42,977 bases of DNA from Pseudomonadota bacterium. Lineage in GTDB: Bacteria > Pseudomonadota > Alphaproteobacteria > Micropepsales > Micropepsaceae. The DNA is taken from assembly GCA_021804785.1 (NCBI GenBank), contig JAJZGY010000015.1, positions 1 to 42,977 on the forward strand, written 5' to 3'. Shown in pieces: positions 1-9,275 of this stretch (position 1 is its first letter; each line of letters begins with the position of its first letter). Position numbers and translations under genes: made by a program. The notes below the pieces were generated by a model. That model was not told the DNA's origin. It saw nothing but the letters and a program-made list of their open reading frames with translations, and searched no databases.

Positions 1-2
1 GC

Positions 3-374
3 AAGCTCTCCAGCTGCCGGGCCGTTACTTTCCTAGATCGTCCACTTGCTCGTTTGTCTCTCTATCACTGCTATACTAATGTCGCTTTCGTGATCAGTCC
101 CCTGGGTCGCGCGTTCGATTGCTATCGTACCTGGGAAGCCTTGCTGATGGGGGCGATCCCTATCACCAAGCGATCACCGCTAACCGCCCTCTACGATCAA
201 TACCCGATTGTGACGGTGGACGACTGGTCGGAAGTAACCGACGACAATCTGGAGCGTTGGATGGAGCGGTTCGGCGCGCAATGCCAGTCCACCGATGTTG
301 AGCGTCGCCTCAGATTTGAGCATTGGTCAGATCTCGTGTCGGCGAAGCGCGACGCGTTGCGTCAGACAGCTTGA
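3..374 (+). CDS. exostosin-like glycosyltransferase, C-terminal part (5' end outside window)
   Basis: The frame is open to the left edge of the window, so only the last ~123 residues are present; TTG at 54 is the first start-like codon but the open frame upstream argues that the real start is outside. The segment FVISPLGRAFDCYRTWEALL followed by GAIPI and VVDDWSEV-like residues resembles the nucleotide-sugar binding half of exostosin/GT47-type glycosyltransferases, where a DCxRTWEAL stretch precedes a loop of the form GxIPIV. That would make it an enzyme of surface polysaccharide or glycoconjugate assembly. The assignment rests on recalled family pattern only. The next gene is on the opposite strand and no clear terminator separates them. 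Confidence 0.5.
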   Translation, partial: KLSSCRAVTFLDRPLARLSLYHCYTNVAFVISPLGRAFDCYRTWEALLMGAIPITKRSPLTALYDQYPIVTVDDWSEVTDDNLERWMERFGAQCQSTDVERRLRFEHWSDLVSAKRDALRQTA

Positions 375-409
375 TGACTTGGCATAGACGCTTATACACG
401 AGGCGTGTG

Positions 410-495
410 CTCTAAAGCCTCTATGCCCGCCTTCTTTCGCGCTCTGTGTTTGGGATTGGCCGAGTGACAGAGGCTGTAACCTCATAGCTTTAGAG
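410..495. repeat. imperfect inverted repeat between convergent genes
   Basis: CTCTAAAGC at 410-418 is the exact reverse complement of GCTTTAGAG at 487-495. The match continues imperfectly: CTCTATG just after the first arm can pair with CATAG before the second if three bases bulge. The loop is 68 bases. It lies in the 259-base gap between two convergent genes and could fold as a long weak transcript end; no T-run follows. Confidence 0.3.
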
Positions 496-633
496 AACGC
501 GCCCTTATCTGCGGCAGGCATCACGAAGATTGATAAAAATCGTCACAACTGAACAGCACTCTGGCGTTCATTTCAATACCGCCAGTCACTACAGTGGTTT
601 TAACATGAAGGAGCAAGAGAGCAGCCGATGCAA

Positions 634-2406
634 CTAGGCTTCGGCCAGACGACGTGCCTCATTGATAATCTGGTCGGAGGGCACCGCCCCCTCAGCAACC
701 TTTGTGACAAAGTAGCCGTGGAGCTCGGCGCGCAGTGCGATGATACAGGCGGCAATTCCCGATGCGGCCTTTTCAAGAAAATCAATTTCGGCCTGGGCAT
801 AGCGTCCTTCGGCCTTTGGCCCACAGACAAGAAGGCCCTCCAAGCGTCCACGTACTGCCAGAGGTAGCGCAAGTCCGCCTCCCAATGCGCTCGAAACAGC
901 GGCAAGATCCAGCGGTGCAAGGGTAGCCCGAAGTCTGACCATGGCTTCGTCGTCGACCTCAATCTGCTGAGGCAGGTTTTGAGCTTTTTCGCTTTCCGCC
1001 GCGCGCTCATATCCACCTTCCGAGACAAGGTAGAGCCCGGCATAGTGGCCACCGGCATGATCAGAAAATATTTCAACCGTGCGAGCGTATAGTGTTGCGG
1101 TTTGGGAAATGAATCCCGCGTCGTGCAGAAAGGTCAGGATCTTGTTGCGAGCGTTGTATTCTTTGCGAAACACAAGCCGCTCGACGCTCTCCTCGCCCCA
1201 GCGATGAATACGATTGATAGAAAGACCGAGCAAAAGTGGCACCGCGAGATTGAGGGCCAGGCCTGCGTCCTTGCTGATGATACTGCGCTCGATCAGGCTT
1301 TCGACGAGTGATAGCGTGCCAACGAGGAGTGCGGTCAGAAGAGCAAACACCAGTGCCCGATTCATGACGAAGCGAACGGCTACCAGACGCTGGATGAGTG
1401 CTGCGTAGCTGAGCATCGCGAACAATGAGACATCGACGAGGATGCGAAATGTCTGAAGGACGTAGAGTGTGGTTGCAGAAAAGCCTCGTTCTGAACCCAA
1501 AATAATGTTCAGGCCCAAAAGGGGCAGAAGCAGGCAAACGCTGGCTATGAACCAGCGAATGCGCAGACGATTCTCAGCCCCGCTATGGCGGTATCCATGA
1601 ACCAGATAGAAAAGCGGCAGAACCCAGGCAATGGCGGCAAACAGCAGAGGGGCGGTCTGGCTAAGCTCCCACCACAGCGCTGAATTCATTCCACCCAGAA
1701 TCAGAATTTGGGGAATTGCCTCCCCGGCGTACATCAAAACTAAAACTGCAAGATAAGCGACGAACCCGAAGGATAGACTTCGTCCGCCATGTCGAGGATG
1801 AACCAATGCGCTCGCTGTCAGGAAAAGGCCGATAAATGCACCAGGTCCGCCGATCAGCGTCGCAAGGTTGATCGAAACGAGGTTCCAAGGAGGCGGCAGG
1901 GTTATAGCAAGAAGGCCCTTTGTCAGAATGTTACAGGTAGCAAAGATGCAAAGTCCGCGGCTGGCGGCCGTTTCACCCCGCCAGAGCATCAGAAGCGCAA
2001 ACAGCAGCACAAATGTCGCGAGTGCCTGTTCCGCGAGTTGGCCACCTTTTCGGACCGGCACACTATGTACCCTGATTGGCAAGCGTGTTGTGCCACGCCG
2101 CAACCATAGCTGGTAGCTTTGTTGGTGAGGAACATTACCGTCGATCAGTACCAGGCGCCCCCAAATGGACTGCTCAGAGAGAAGCGCACGATCTCCCGAG
2201 CGCACAGTCACGGCAGAGTGCAGTTCGGGACGTGGGGCGAGTTTGCAGACGGTAACCGTGCATCTGGCATTGAAGGGAAGCTGGTTGCTGTGGCCAAAGA
2301 CCGAAACCCCCCAAGAAATAAGGACAAGAACAGAAAAGAACAGCCGGCCCAGCCACTGAAGCGAAAGCAGCTGCGAGGGAATGCTCAACGCGCCATGGTC
2401 TTGCAT
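634..2406 (-). CDS. multi-pass membrane receptor with cytoplasmic GAF domain, no output domain
   Basis: 590 residues from the ATG at 2406, chosen over an upstream in-frame start because a GAGGGG ribosome site lies 9 bases before it. Order seen: a first membrane segment (~residues 16-35), an extracytoplasmic part of ~100 residues with two cysteines, then about seven to eight hydrophobic helices (~residues 130-400), a linker with the sequence RLVFRKEYNARNKIL, a GAF-like domain (~440-570), and a short tail. This is the architecture of a 7TM-type sensor, but I see no histidine kinase, GGDEF, EAL or phosphatase domain after the GAF. It may sense a ligand outside and signal through a separate partner. 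It is divergent from the amidohydrolase gene, with a 262-base shared upstream region. Domain reading is by eye; the function is unknown. Confidence 0.7.
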   Translation of the reverse strand: MQDHGALSIPSQLLSLQWLGRLFFSVLVLISWGVSVFGHSNQLPFNARCTVTVCKLAPRPELHSAVTVRSGDRALLSEQSIWGRLVLIDGNVPHQQSYQLWLRRGTTRLPIRVHSVPVRKGGQLAEQALATFVLLFALLMLWRGETAASRGLCIFATCNILTKGLLAITLPPPWNLVSINLATLIGGPGAFIGLFLTASALVHPRHGGRSLSFGFVAYLAVLVLMYAGEAIPQILILGGMNSALWWELSQTAPLLFAAIAWVLPLFYLVHGYRHSGAENRLRIRWFIASVCLLLPLLGLNIILGSERGFSATTLYVLQTFRILVDVSLFAMLSYAALIQRLVAVRFVMNRALVFALLTALLVGTLSLVESLIERSIISKDAGLALNLAVPLLLGLSINRIHRWGEESVERLVFRKEYNARNKILTFLHDAGFISQTATLYARTVEIFSDHAGGHYAGLYLVSEGGYERAAESEKAQNLPQQIEVDDEAMVRLRATLAPLDLAAVSSALGGGLALPLAVRGRLEGLLVCGPKAEGRYAQAEIDFLEKAASGIAACIIALRAELHGYFVTKVAEGAVPSDQIINEARRLAEA

Positions 2407-2668
2407 GTTCGTCCACCCCTCTTCTTTGCCCGTGTCCAACGTGTGGGAAAGCCGGTTTGCCCCCCAGGCTGGCAAGAGTATTTGCGCAGTCCTTAGCTGC
2501 TCGCAAGCTGACAGGACTGACAGTGGCCGGCTTTTCCAGGAACTGACCCTCTCAGCGCACGGTTGATGTCAGCCTATGCACGGTTCATGCAAAAGTCCGG
2601 GGTGAACTATTGGCGCGTTTGGCAACTTGGTCGATATAAGCAAAGCCATTCCGTTCGGAAGTCGCTCC

Positions 2669-3934
2669 ATGCGTATGCCAGCCCTTGTTGCCATCATTCT
2701 CCTCTGCGCCAGTGCTGCGCACGCTGCGAGCAACAGCTTTGCCGTCCGGGACGTGCGGGTGTTCGATGGTGACAAGACCATACCGAACGCCAATGTGGTG
2801 GTGAAGGGGGGGCGGATCGTTGCTGTTGGCTCTGGCGTTGCGATCCCTTCCGGCCTGCGCATTATCGATGGCCATGGCAAAACCCTGCTGCCGGGGCTCA
2901 TCGATTCGCATGTTCATGTATTTCCTGGAGCTCAGGCCGATGCCTTACGCTTCGGCGTGACCACCGAGCTTGACATGTTCGACATCAGTCGCAACTTCAA
3001 AGCCTGGCGCGCCCAGCGCAGATCGCTGCGCCGCACCCCTGAGGCCGACACTTGGGCTGCGGGCCTGGGGGTCACGGTCAAAGGTGGGGCGCCGCTGGAA
3101 AATGCGCCGCCGGGACTTCACATTCCTACGCTCGACAGTGCCGGGGATGCTCGCAAATTTGTGGACGCCCGGGTGGCCGAGGGCTCCGATTACATCAAGC
3201 TGTTCATCGAGAACTTGTCCGAATATCGCACCAAGAAGACCTTGCCGACATTATCGCCGCAGGAAGTCTGTGCAGTGATCGCCGCGGCCCACGCAGATCA
3301 CCGCATGGCGATCGTACACACCCAGGCTGAATGGGCCGCGCGTGAAGCCATCAAGTGTGGTGCCAACGCCCTGGCGCACATGATCCCTGATCGGATGGTG
3401 GGCGCGAGCTTTATTGCCTTGGCCAAGCGGCATCACATTTTTATCGAGACCACCGATGACGTTTGGGCCGGGGTCTCCGGTCTCGACCTCGCGCAAAAAC
3501 TGGCGCGGGATCCACGGGTCGCCCCCTATCTGTCGGCAGCGCAGAAAAGCACGCTTCTGGCTACCGACCAGAAGCTGGCACCGTGGTTCTTTCCCAATGT
3601 GCTTGCCAATACGCGGGCGCTGCACGCGGCAGGTATTCCCATTCTCGCGGGCACGGATTCGCCCAATCCTGCAACAGCCCATGGTGTGGCACTGCATGAG
3701 GAACTGCAAATTCTGGTCAGGTCAGGGTTCACCCCGGAAGAGGCACTTCACGCAGCGACGGCGCTGCCTGACGCGATCTTCCACCTCGGCCGTCGGGGCC
3801 ATGTGGCGGTGGGATATCGAGCCGACCTCCTCCTCGTTGACGGCAACCCCACCCAGAACATTTCGGACACCCTGTCGATCGACCGCATCTGGATGAATGG
3901 CTATGCAGTCAACCGCACACCACCAAAGACCTAG
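2669..3934 (+). CDS. secreted metal-dependent amidohydrolase (imidazolonepropionase-like)
   Basis: 421 residues from the ATG at 2669, which has GGAAG seven bases upstream and puts a clean signal peptide (residues 1-19, ending SAAHA) at the N-terminus; a TTG 42 bases earlier is in frame but would bury it. The binuclear metal site of the amidohydrolase superfamily is complete: HVH at 81-83, carboxylatable lysine in DYIKLF (K177), His217, His237 in LAHM, and Asp330 in AGTDSPN. The family hydrolyses amide or ester bonds in cyclic or peptide substrates; members with signal peptides act in the periplasm, often on dipeptides. The substrate cannot be read from sequence. Its neighbours, a receptor on the other strand and a broken gene, give no pathway hint. 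Confidence 0.88.
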   Translation: MRMPALVAIILLCASAAHAASNSFAVRDVRVFDGDKTIPNANVVVKGGRIVAVGSGVAIPSGLRIIDGHGKTLLPGLIDSHVHVFPGAQADALRFGVTTELDMFDISRNFKAWRAQRRSLRRTPEADTWAAGLGVTVKGGAPLENAPPGLHIPTLDSAGDARKFVDARVAEGSDYIKLFIENLSEYRTKKTLPTLSPQEVCAVIAAAHADHRMAIVHTQAEWAAREAIKCGANALAHMIPDRMVGASFIALAKRHHIFIETTDDVWAGVSGLDLAQKLARDPRVAPYLSAAQKSTLLATDQKLAPWFFPNVLANTRALHAAGIPILAGTDSPNPATAHGVALHEELQILVRSGFTPEEALHAATALPDAIFHLGRRGHVAVGYRADLLLVDGNPTQNISDTLSIDRIWMNGYAVNRTPPKT

Positions 3935-4336
3935 GGATGCTTCTGGATCAGGGCCAGCGAGTCAGGGAACAGCTTTGGCGAGTTGCTGGGTTCCGCCCCC
4001 AATTCCAATGGCAGGTTTGAGCCTATCAGGGCGCAGTCGACTGCGTATTGGGTAATGACTCTATACAGAATTCCGGCTCTGCGCTTGGTAAAGCGCAAAA
4101 CGCTTTTTAACCTGCCTCATGATCCTGCCGCTGCAGAGTTTTGTCGGAATCCTAGCGATCCATATCACGGTACGAAAGCTGCCTCTTGTGCATGTGATCT
4201 AGGAGTCGAAGGCGGTCAGTGGCCTTGAGAGATCGGGCATGCGGGCAGTCGTTGGAAAAGCTGATTGCAGGATTGCAGCCGCTTACCGTAGCTTTCCTGA
4301 GTGGACATAGCGCATTAGTGATTTGAGGTGATATTG
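3935..4336. other. intergenic stretch without a gene
   Basis: About 400 bases. An 81-codon frame at 3983-4228 has no ribosome site and no recognisable protein character, and no tRNA or terminator is visible. A strong ribosome site, GAGGTG six bases before the ATG at 4337, closes the region and belongs to the broken membrane-protein gene. Confidence 0.6.
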
Positions 4337-4994
4337 ATGAAGAATGGACTGTCCATGCGCGTCACCGCAATACTCTCCGGCCTAGCGGGATTTTGGGCGT
4401 GCTGATGATTGTCGAATCTTTTCACATCAACAACGGTTCGCCCCTCAGTGCGTCCGACTCGGCCTTCCACGCTTCCGCCATCATCCATCGTCTGCAGGTA
4501 CTCTGGGACGCCTGGCTGCAGGCAGTTGGTCGGCGCTCATCATGGTTCTCGCACTCAGCCTCGTTTCACTTTCCAAGGCTTTCAGTCGGGTCTCCGGTTT
4601 GCTGACCCTATTCGGTGCATCTGTGCTTATGACCACCAGTGTCATCGAGGGTACCTGCTACATCGGTGGCCTCTTCCCAAATCCGCCGCAGCTCCCTCGC
4701 ATCGCAAACACGCTAGGATACGCCGTGCGGCATCTGTACTTCTTTGTCGCCGCTCCGACATTGTTTCTGTCGTTGGGCTTCATGCTTCAGGGCTCAAATG
4801 TTTTACCCAAACTGTTTGCCTGGCTGGCTCTGCTGTTCAGTGCGGCGTTTGTCATGTTGGGACTTCTCCATATCGGGCAATCGGTTTTGCCCTTGCCCGT
4901 CACCTCCTTCGCCGCGGTCCTGGCGCCATGGTGGCTGCTGGCGGGTCTTGTGCTCACTTTCCGCTCCGGGCGTATTGCCCGGTCACTTGGGTGA
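4337..4994 (+). pseudogene. small multi-pass membrane protein broken by two -1 frameshifts
   Basis: ATG at 4337 with GAGGTG six bases upstream starts a frame that ends after 22 codons (MKNGLSMRVTAILSGLAGFW, then a stop). One frame back, from about 4387, the sense continues with GILGVLMIVESFHINNGS and runs to about 4525. One more frame back, from about 4521, it continues as GSWSALIMVLALSLVSLS to the stop at 4994. Joined, the three pieces make one ~218-residue protein with about six hydrophobic helices, which reads like a single hypothetical membrane protein family. Each join equals loss of one base. Either the gene is decayed or two sequencing deletions are present. Function unknown. Confidence 0.7.
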
Positions 4995-5498
4995 GCAGGA
5001 AAGGCGCATCCTGAAATCTTTGAAGTCTATTGCAGAGCATCAATCGGCCGCTGATTCCGACGATGTGCGTCGCCTCAGACTTTTCGCTAGACCAGCTTTG
5101 CGGGTACGTTCGACTAGACGGGGTCCACAACAGCCAAGGTCGAGACCTACTGGAACTGGAGATTGAGTGTCTGGGCCCCAATTGGTCAGCTTCATCGCCA
5201 TCGTCGCTAACTTTTCCGGAATGACACCTTGTGGGCGGGCTTCAGCATTTCGGCCCGGGCGTTCCTCACGAGAATCGAGTAATGGTAATTCAGAGACGCG
5301 TTTCCACCGACAGGCGCCGGGAATGATCTTTCTGTCCTCCTCAGGGGAGGTCGCATCCCCGATATCGGATAGTTTCTGAACGAAGAAGCTGTTGACTTAC
5401 AATGTTCGCGATTCAGGAACGGTGGGTTTGCACCGACCGGCCTCGACGGGCGAATGCCAAGCTCCCATTTGGGGGAGGCAACAAGATTAGAGGGTGCC
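4995..5498. other. intergenic stretch without a gene
   Basis: About 500 bases. Short frames on both strands (for example minus 5207-5500 and plus 5030-5224) have no convincing ribosome site or protein features. GTTC at 5404-5407 and GAAC at 5416-5419 form a small inverted pair with nine bases between, and TTGACT at 5392 resembles a -35 element, but no matching -10 is visible. The pirin promoter probably lies here. Confidence 0.5.
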
Positions 5499-6359
5499 AT
5501 GCCGCAATCAGCACCGAGCCATCAACAAAAGACACTCCGTCAAATTGTATGGAGTGGCACTGGTATGGCCGCCAGTGACGGCGCAGGGGTCAAACTCAGC
5601 CGCATCATCGGCCAGCCTCAGCTGCCTGATCTTGATCCGTTCCTGATGCTGGATGCTTTCGGGTCTGACGACCCCAAGGCTTATATTGCCGGCTTTCCGA
5701 GCCACCCGCATCGCGGCTTTGAGACCGTCACCTATATGCTGGCGGGACGCATGCGCCACCGTGACAACAAGGGCCACGAGGGCCTCCTCACTCCGGGTTC
5801 GGTACAGTGGATGACTGCGGGGCGCGGCATTGTCCATTCCGAAATGCCCGAACAGGACCATGGGCTGATGAAGGGTTTTCAGCTTTGGGTGAACCTTCCT
5901 GCCAAGGACAAGATGACCGCCCCGCGCTACCAGGAAATTGCTCCCGCGCAGATTCCGCGCGTTGCCCTGGCCGACGGTGCCTGGGCCAAGGTCATCGCTG
6001 GGGAGTTGCTTGGGGTGCGCGGCCCTGTTGATCCGCCCGCTACCGAGCCACTGCTGGTCGATCTCGACCTTGCCGAAGGGATTAAGGCCGATCTCGTCCT
6101 GCCGGCCGCCCATACGGCATTCATCTATGTCTATGAGGGCACCGTGCGTATTGGCGCGAGAAGCCTGGGCACTGGCATGGTCGGCGTTCTGTCCCCAGGT
6201 GATTGCATTCGGCTTGAGGCGGAGGCGATGGCGGCGAAAATGCTTGTGGGGGCGGGTAAGCCGTTGCGCGAACCCGTGGCGAAATATGGTCCCTTTGTCA
6301 TGAACACGGAGGAGGAACTGCGCCAGGCGGTTTTGGATTTTCGCGCCGGGCGCTTCTGA
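5499..6359 (+). CDS. pirin family protein (bicupin)
   Basis: 286 residues from the ATG at 5499, preceded by AGAGGG; a start 45 bases earlier would add a tail not seen in the family. The N-terminal cupin carries the pirin metal ligands in the usual pattern: HPHRGFE (His69, His71) and HSEMPEQ (His113, Glu115). The C-terminal cupin follows at ~170-286. Bacterial pirins are cytoplasmic Fe-binding proteins; some have quercetin 2,3-dioxygenase activity and others bind metabolic enzymes, so the role here is open. The length is normal (230-300). The next gene, a flavin monooxygenase, is on the same strand 286 bases on, too far to call an operon. Confidence 0.9.
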   Translation: MPQSAPSHQQKTLRQIVWSGTGMAASDGAGVKLSRIIGQPQLPDLDPFLMLDAFGSDDPKAYIAGFPSHPHRGFETVTYMLAGRMRHRDNKGHEGLLTPGSVQWMTAGRGIVHSEMPEQDHGLMKGFQLWVNLPAKDKMTAPRYQEIAPAQIPRVALADGAWAKVIAGELLGVRGPVDPPATEPLLVDLDLAEGIKADLVLPAAHTAFIYVYEGTVRIGARSLGTGMVGVLSPGDCIRLEAEAMAAKMLVGAGKPLREPVAKYGPFVMNTEEELRQAVLDFRAGRF

Positions 6360-6645
6360 AGCGGCCAGCCGTATCAAAAGAGGCTCTGAAGCACCAGGAC
6401 GGCTGCAGTGGCAAAGGTGACGTAACGTCGTTTGGCCCACTGCAGGCCACTGGTGGCCCCTGGCCTACACAAGACCATGCAGACCGCGGTTCCGCAGGTC
6501 CCGGTACGAATCTCCAGGGACTGGGCAGACCGGATAGTGGCACCGGTCATACGGCCGCTTTGCCGTCTCGCAAACTCGCGCAAAACATGCTCGCCTCGCG
6601 CCCTCGTGTGCCTTAGGCTTGCGTCCAAAAATCGTGGAGGAAGAC

Positions 6646-8610
6646 ATGGCACAGCAAACAGCACCAAAGGCAGGACTAGCAGACCTCACCGCAGATGATG
6701 CCGTGATTGCTGCTGCAATCGGGGAGGGACACCTGCCATCCCTGATGGCCGCAGCCGCTCAGATCGCCGGCAACATTGATCTCATCGATGCCTTCAAGGC
6801 GCCACTCTACGACTTCTTCGGCGACGGCCAGGGCGGCTATGACGATGCGACGCGCGCACGGATCTGCGCTGAGATTCTTTCCATCCTGCGCGGCTATCGT
6901 GATCGCGGCTGCATTATGGGGCCGGCTTTGTCGGCAGAGGCGCTGCATCGGCTGATGAGCTTTGTAGCCGGCGCGGAAATCCCCGATCGCTATATTCCCT
7001 ATCTTGAAGAGGAGATGGAGTTCTCCGGGCACGACGAGCGCATGCCTGACTTCAGTCAGGTCCCCGCGCAGACGAAGGAAAATTTTCGTGTCCTGATCAT
7101 CGGTGCCGGTATGTCAGGACTGCTGGCGGCGATCCGCCTCAGCCAGGCGGGTGTGCCCTTCATTATCGTTGAGCGTAACAACGATGTCGGCGGTACCTGG
7201 CTTGTCAATTCCTATCCTGGCTGTCGCGTCGACAATCCCAATCACATGTATTGCTACTCGTTTGCCCCCAATCATGACTGGCCACAGCATTATTCGACCC
7301 AGCCCGTGCTTGAGGCCTATTTCCGGCAGGTCTCGGAAAAATATGGCATCCGCGAGCAGGTGCGTTTCGGAACCACGGTCGAGGAATGCGTGTATGACGA
7401 GCAGCAGAAGTTGTGGCGGGTCCGTGTGCATGGCGCTGACGGCGCTACCCAGACACTCGCCGTCAATGCCGTGATAACCGCAACCGGTCAACTGCGCGAA
7501 CCCAAATTACCGGATATCAAGGGCGTGGGCAGCTTCAAGGGTCCTGCTTTTCATTCGGCGCGCTGGGACCATTCGGTTGATCTGACGGGGAAGCGCGTTG
7601 CCGTCATCGGTACCGGTGCGAGCGCCTTCCAGTTTGTACCGGAGATCGCGCCAAGGGTTGGTAAGCTCAAGGTATTCCAGCGCACGCCACCGTGGCTGGG
7701 GCCAACTCCAAATTATCATGATGATGTTGCGCAGGGGCAGAAATTTCTCCTGAAACACGTGCCGTTCTATGCACAGTGGTATCGCTTCTGGATCTTCTGG
7801 ATGTTGACCGACGGCATATTGCCAATGGTCAAGCGCGACCCGGCGTGGACCTCGCGCACAGATTCGGTCAGCGCCGAAAACGACATGCTGCGCGAGCTTC
7901 TGACGCAATACATGCTGGCTCAAGTTGCCGACCGGCAGGATCTTGCTGCCGCGGTGATCCCCAACTACCCCATGGGCGGCAAGCGCAGTGTGCGCGACAA
8001 TGGCGTGTGGCTGTCGACGCTCAAGCGTGACAATGTTGAGCTGATTACAGATCCCATCGCTGAGATCGTGCCACAGGGCCTCATCACCCGCTCCGGTCGG
8101 CACGTCGAGGTCGATGTACTGATCTATGGCACCGGCTTTCAGGCAAGCGAGTTTCTCGCGCCGATGCGGGTCAAAGGCCGTGGTGGCGTCGACCTGCATA
8201 AGATGTGGGATGGAGATCCCAGGGCCTATCTTGGCATCACGGTACCAGGCTTTCCCAACTTCTTCATGATGTATGGACCCAATACCAATATCGTCGTCAA
8301 TGGCTCGATCATCTTCTTCTCCGAATGCGAGATGCGCTACATCGCCAGCTGCATCGCAACCGTGCTGGAGCGGGGTTCCGCCGCACTCGAGGTCAAGAAG
8401 CAGGTTCACGATGCTTTCAACGAGAAGATCGATCGCGGCAATCTGGAGATGGCATGGGGAGCGCCTCAGGTGTCCAGCTGGTACAAGAATGCCAAGGGTC
8501 GGGTGACGCAGAACTGGCCGTTCCTGCTGGTCGATTACTGGCAGGCGACGCGGCGCGTTGATCCTGATGACTATCAATTTGAAAGTCTCATGGGTGAGGC
8601 AGCCGAATAG
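6646..8610 (+). CDS. FAD-dependent Baeyer-Villiger monooxygenase, 4-hydroxyacetophenone monooxygenase type
   Basis: 654 residues from the ATG at 6646, which has GGAGG five bases upstream; an in-frame TTG 27 bases earlier is rejected. Residues 1-145 form a helical extension found in the 4-hydroxyacetophenone monooxygenase group. Then come the FAD Rossmann motif IIGAGMSG (~151-158), the Baeyer-Villiger fingerprint FKGPAFHSARWD (297-308), and the NADPH Rossmann motif VIGTGASA (~320-327). The family inserts oxygen next to a ketone carbonyl using NADPH and O2, giving an ester or lactone. The substrate cannot be told from sequence. The intact fingerprint separates it from N-hydroxylases and simple flavin monooxygenases. 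A GC-rich hairpin follows its stop. Confidence 0.9.
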   Translation: MAQQTAPKAGLADLTADDAVIAAAIGEGHLPSLMAAAAQIAGNIDLIDAFKAPLYDFFGDGQGGYDDATRARICAEILSILRGYRDRGCIMGPALSAEALHRLMSFVAGAEIPDRYIPYLEEEMEFSGHDERMPDFSQVPAQTKENFRVLIIGAGMSGLLAAIRLSQAGVPFIIVERNNDVGGTWLVNSYPGCRVDNPNHMYCYSFAPNHDWPQHYSTQPVLEAYFRQVSEKYGIREQVRFGTTVEECVYDEQQKLWRVRVHGADGATQTLAVNAVITATGQLREPKLPDIKGVGSFKGPAFHSARWDHSVDLTGKRVAVIGTGASAFQFVPEIAPRVGKLKVFQRTPPWLGPTPNYHDDVAQGQKFLLKHVPFYAQWYRFWIFWMLTDGILPMVKRDPAWTSRTDSVSAENDMLRELLTQYMLAQVADRQDLAAAVIPNYPMGGKRSVRDNGVWLSTLKRDNVELITDPIAEIVPQGLITRSGRHVEVDVLIYGTGFQASEFLAPMRVKGRGGVDLHKMWDGDPRAYLGITVPGFPNFFMMYGPNTNIVVNGSIIFFSECEMRYIASCIATVLERGSAALEVKKQVHDAFNEKIDRGNLEMAWGAPQVSSWYKNAKGRVTQNWPFLLVDYWQATRRVDPDDYQFESLMGEAAE

Positions 8611-8634
8611 CCTTGGGCAGTGGCGTCTGCGCGT

Positions 8635-8664
8635 CTGGCGCGCAGGCGCCAACCCCGGCGCCAG
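8635..8664 (+). terminator. GC-rich hairpin after the monooxygenase gene
   Basis: GGCGCC at 8645-8650 and again at 8657-8662 can pair around a 6-base loop, and CTGGCGC at 8635-8641 can pair alternatively with GCGCCAG at 8658-8664. It starts 24 bases after the stop codon. There is no T-run, so intrinsic termination is uncertain. Confidence 0.3.
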
Positions 8665-8775
8665 CGGGCCCGCCGGCGCTGCGGGCCCGAAGCATTTGCC
8701 AGCTGCAAGAGCTACCTTTATAAGCGCCCAACGAACCCGCCCAGGGGTTCCTCTCCAAGGGACGATCGAGATCAC

Positions 8776-9216
8776 ATGCGAGCCATTGCCATTCTTTTTT
8801 GCTGTCTTGCGCTTGCCGGCTGCGGCACAACCGGAAGCGGCGATGGCGGCTCGGCGGTGATCTCGAGCAACAGTGGCGGGAAGATTACGCTCGGGGTCAA
8901 TTCCTACCTTTGGCATGCCAGCCTCGCGACGCTGAGCTTTATGCCGCTGGCCTCGGCAGATCCGTTTGGTGGTGTCATCATCACCAACTGGTACACGCCG
9001 AAGAATGCCCCCAGTGAGCGCACCAAGGTTACCGTCTACATCCTTTCGCGGACGCTGCGCGCCGATGGCATTAAGGTGGCCGTGTTTCGCCAGACCCGCG
9101 AGGCGGACGGTCAATGGGTCGATGCGAGCGTCAATCCGCAAACTGCGACCAAGCTCGAAGATGCGATCCTGACGCGCGCTCGTGAGCTTCGTCTGTCGAG
9201 CCAAACCAAAGATTAG
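8776..9216 (+). CDS. DUF3576 family lipoprotein
   Basis: 146 residues from the ATG at 8776. A lipoprotein signal ends in LAGC with the lipidated cysteine at residue 16, so it should be anchored in the envelope. The mature part contains [20 protein letters not shown] and the segment [12 protein letters not shown], which I recognise as the DUF3576 pattern common in Alphaproteobacteria, often directly before leuS as here. An in-frame start 156 bases earlier gives an arginine-rich nonsense extension and is rejected. The biochemical function of the family is not known; the link with leuS-lptE suggests outer-membrane biogenesis only by neighbourhood. Confidence 0.85.
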   Translation: MRAIAILFCCLALAGCGTTGSGDGGSAVISSNSGGKITLGVNSYLWHASLATLSFMPLASADPFGGVIITNWYTPKNAPSERTKVTVYILSRTLRADGIKVAVFRQTREADGQWVDASVNPQTATKLEDAILTRARELRLSSQTKD

Positions 9217-9225
9217 AGCCAATAT

Positions 9226-9257
9226 CCGCGCCGTGCGTCGCCAAAGCCTCGGCGCGG
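9226..9257 (+). terminator. stem-loop between lipoprotein gene and leuS
   Basis: CCGCGCCG at 9226-9233 pairs perfectly with CGGCGCGG at 9250-9257 around a 16-base loop. It sits 18 bases before the leuS ATG. With no T-run it may be a weak terminator or a leader structure affecting leuS. Confidence 0.35.
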
Positions 9258-9275
9258 TCAGCAAGGACTGAGGCA

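Noticed and set aside
5404-5419. GTTC-N9-GAAC as a LexA site before the pirin gene
   Set aside because: The alphaproteobacterial box is a direct repeat with seven bases between halves; this is an inverted pair with nine.
5508-6440. 310-codon minus-strand frame
   Set aside because: Antisense to the pirin gene; composition and lack of a start signal mark it as a shadow.
6374-6667. 97-codon minus-strand frame ending in a hydrophobic stretch
   Set aside because: The tail looks membrane-like, but no ribosome site precedes any of its start codons and it overlaps the start of the monooxygenase gene.
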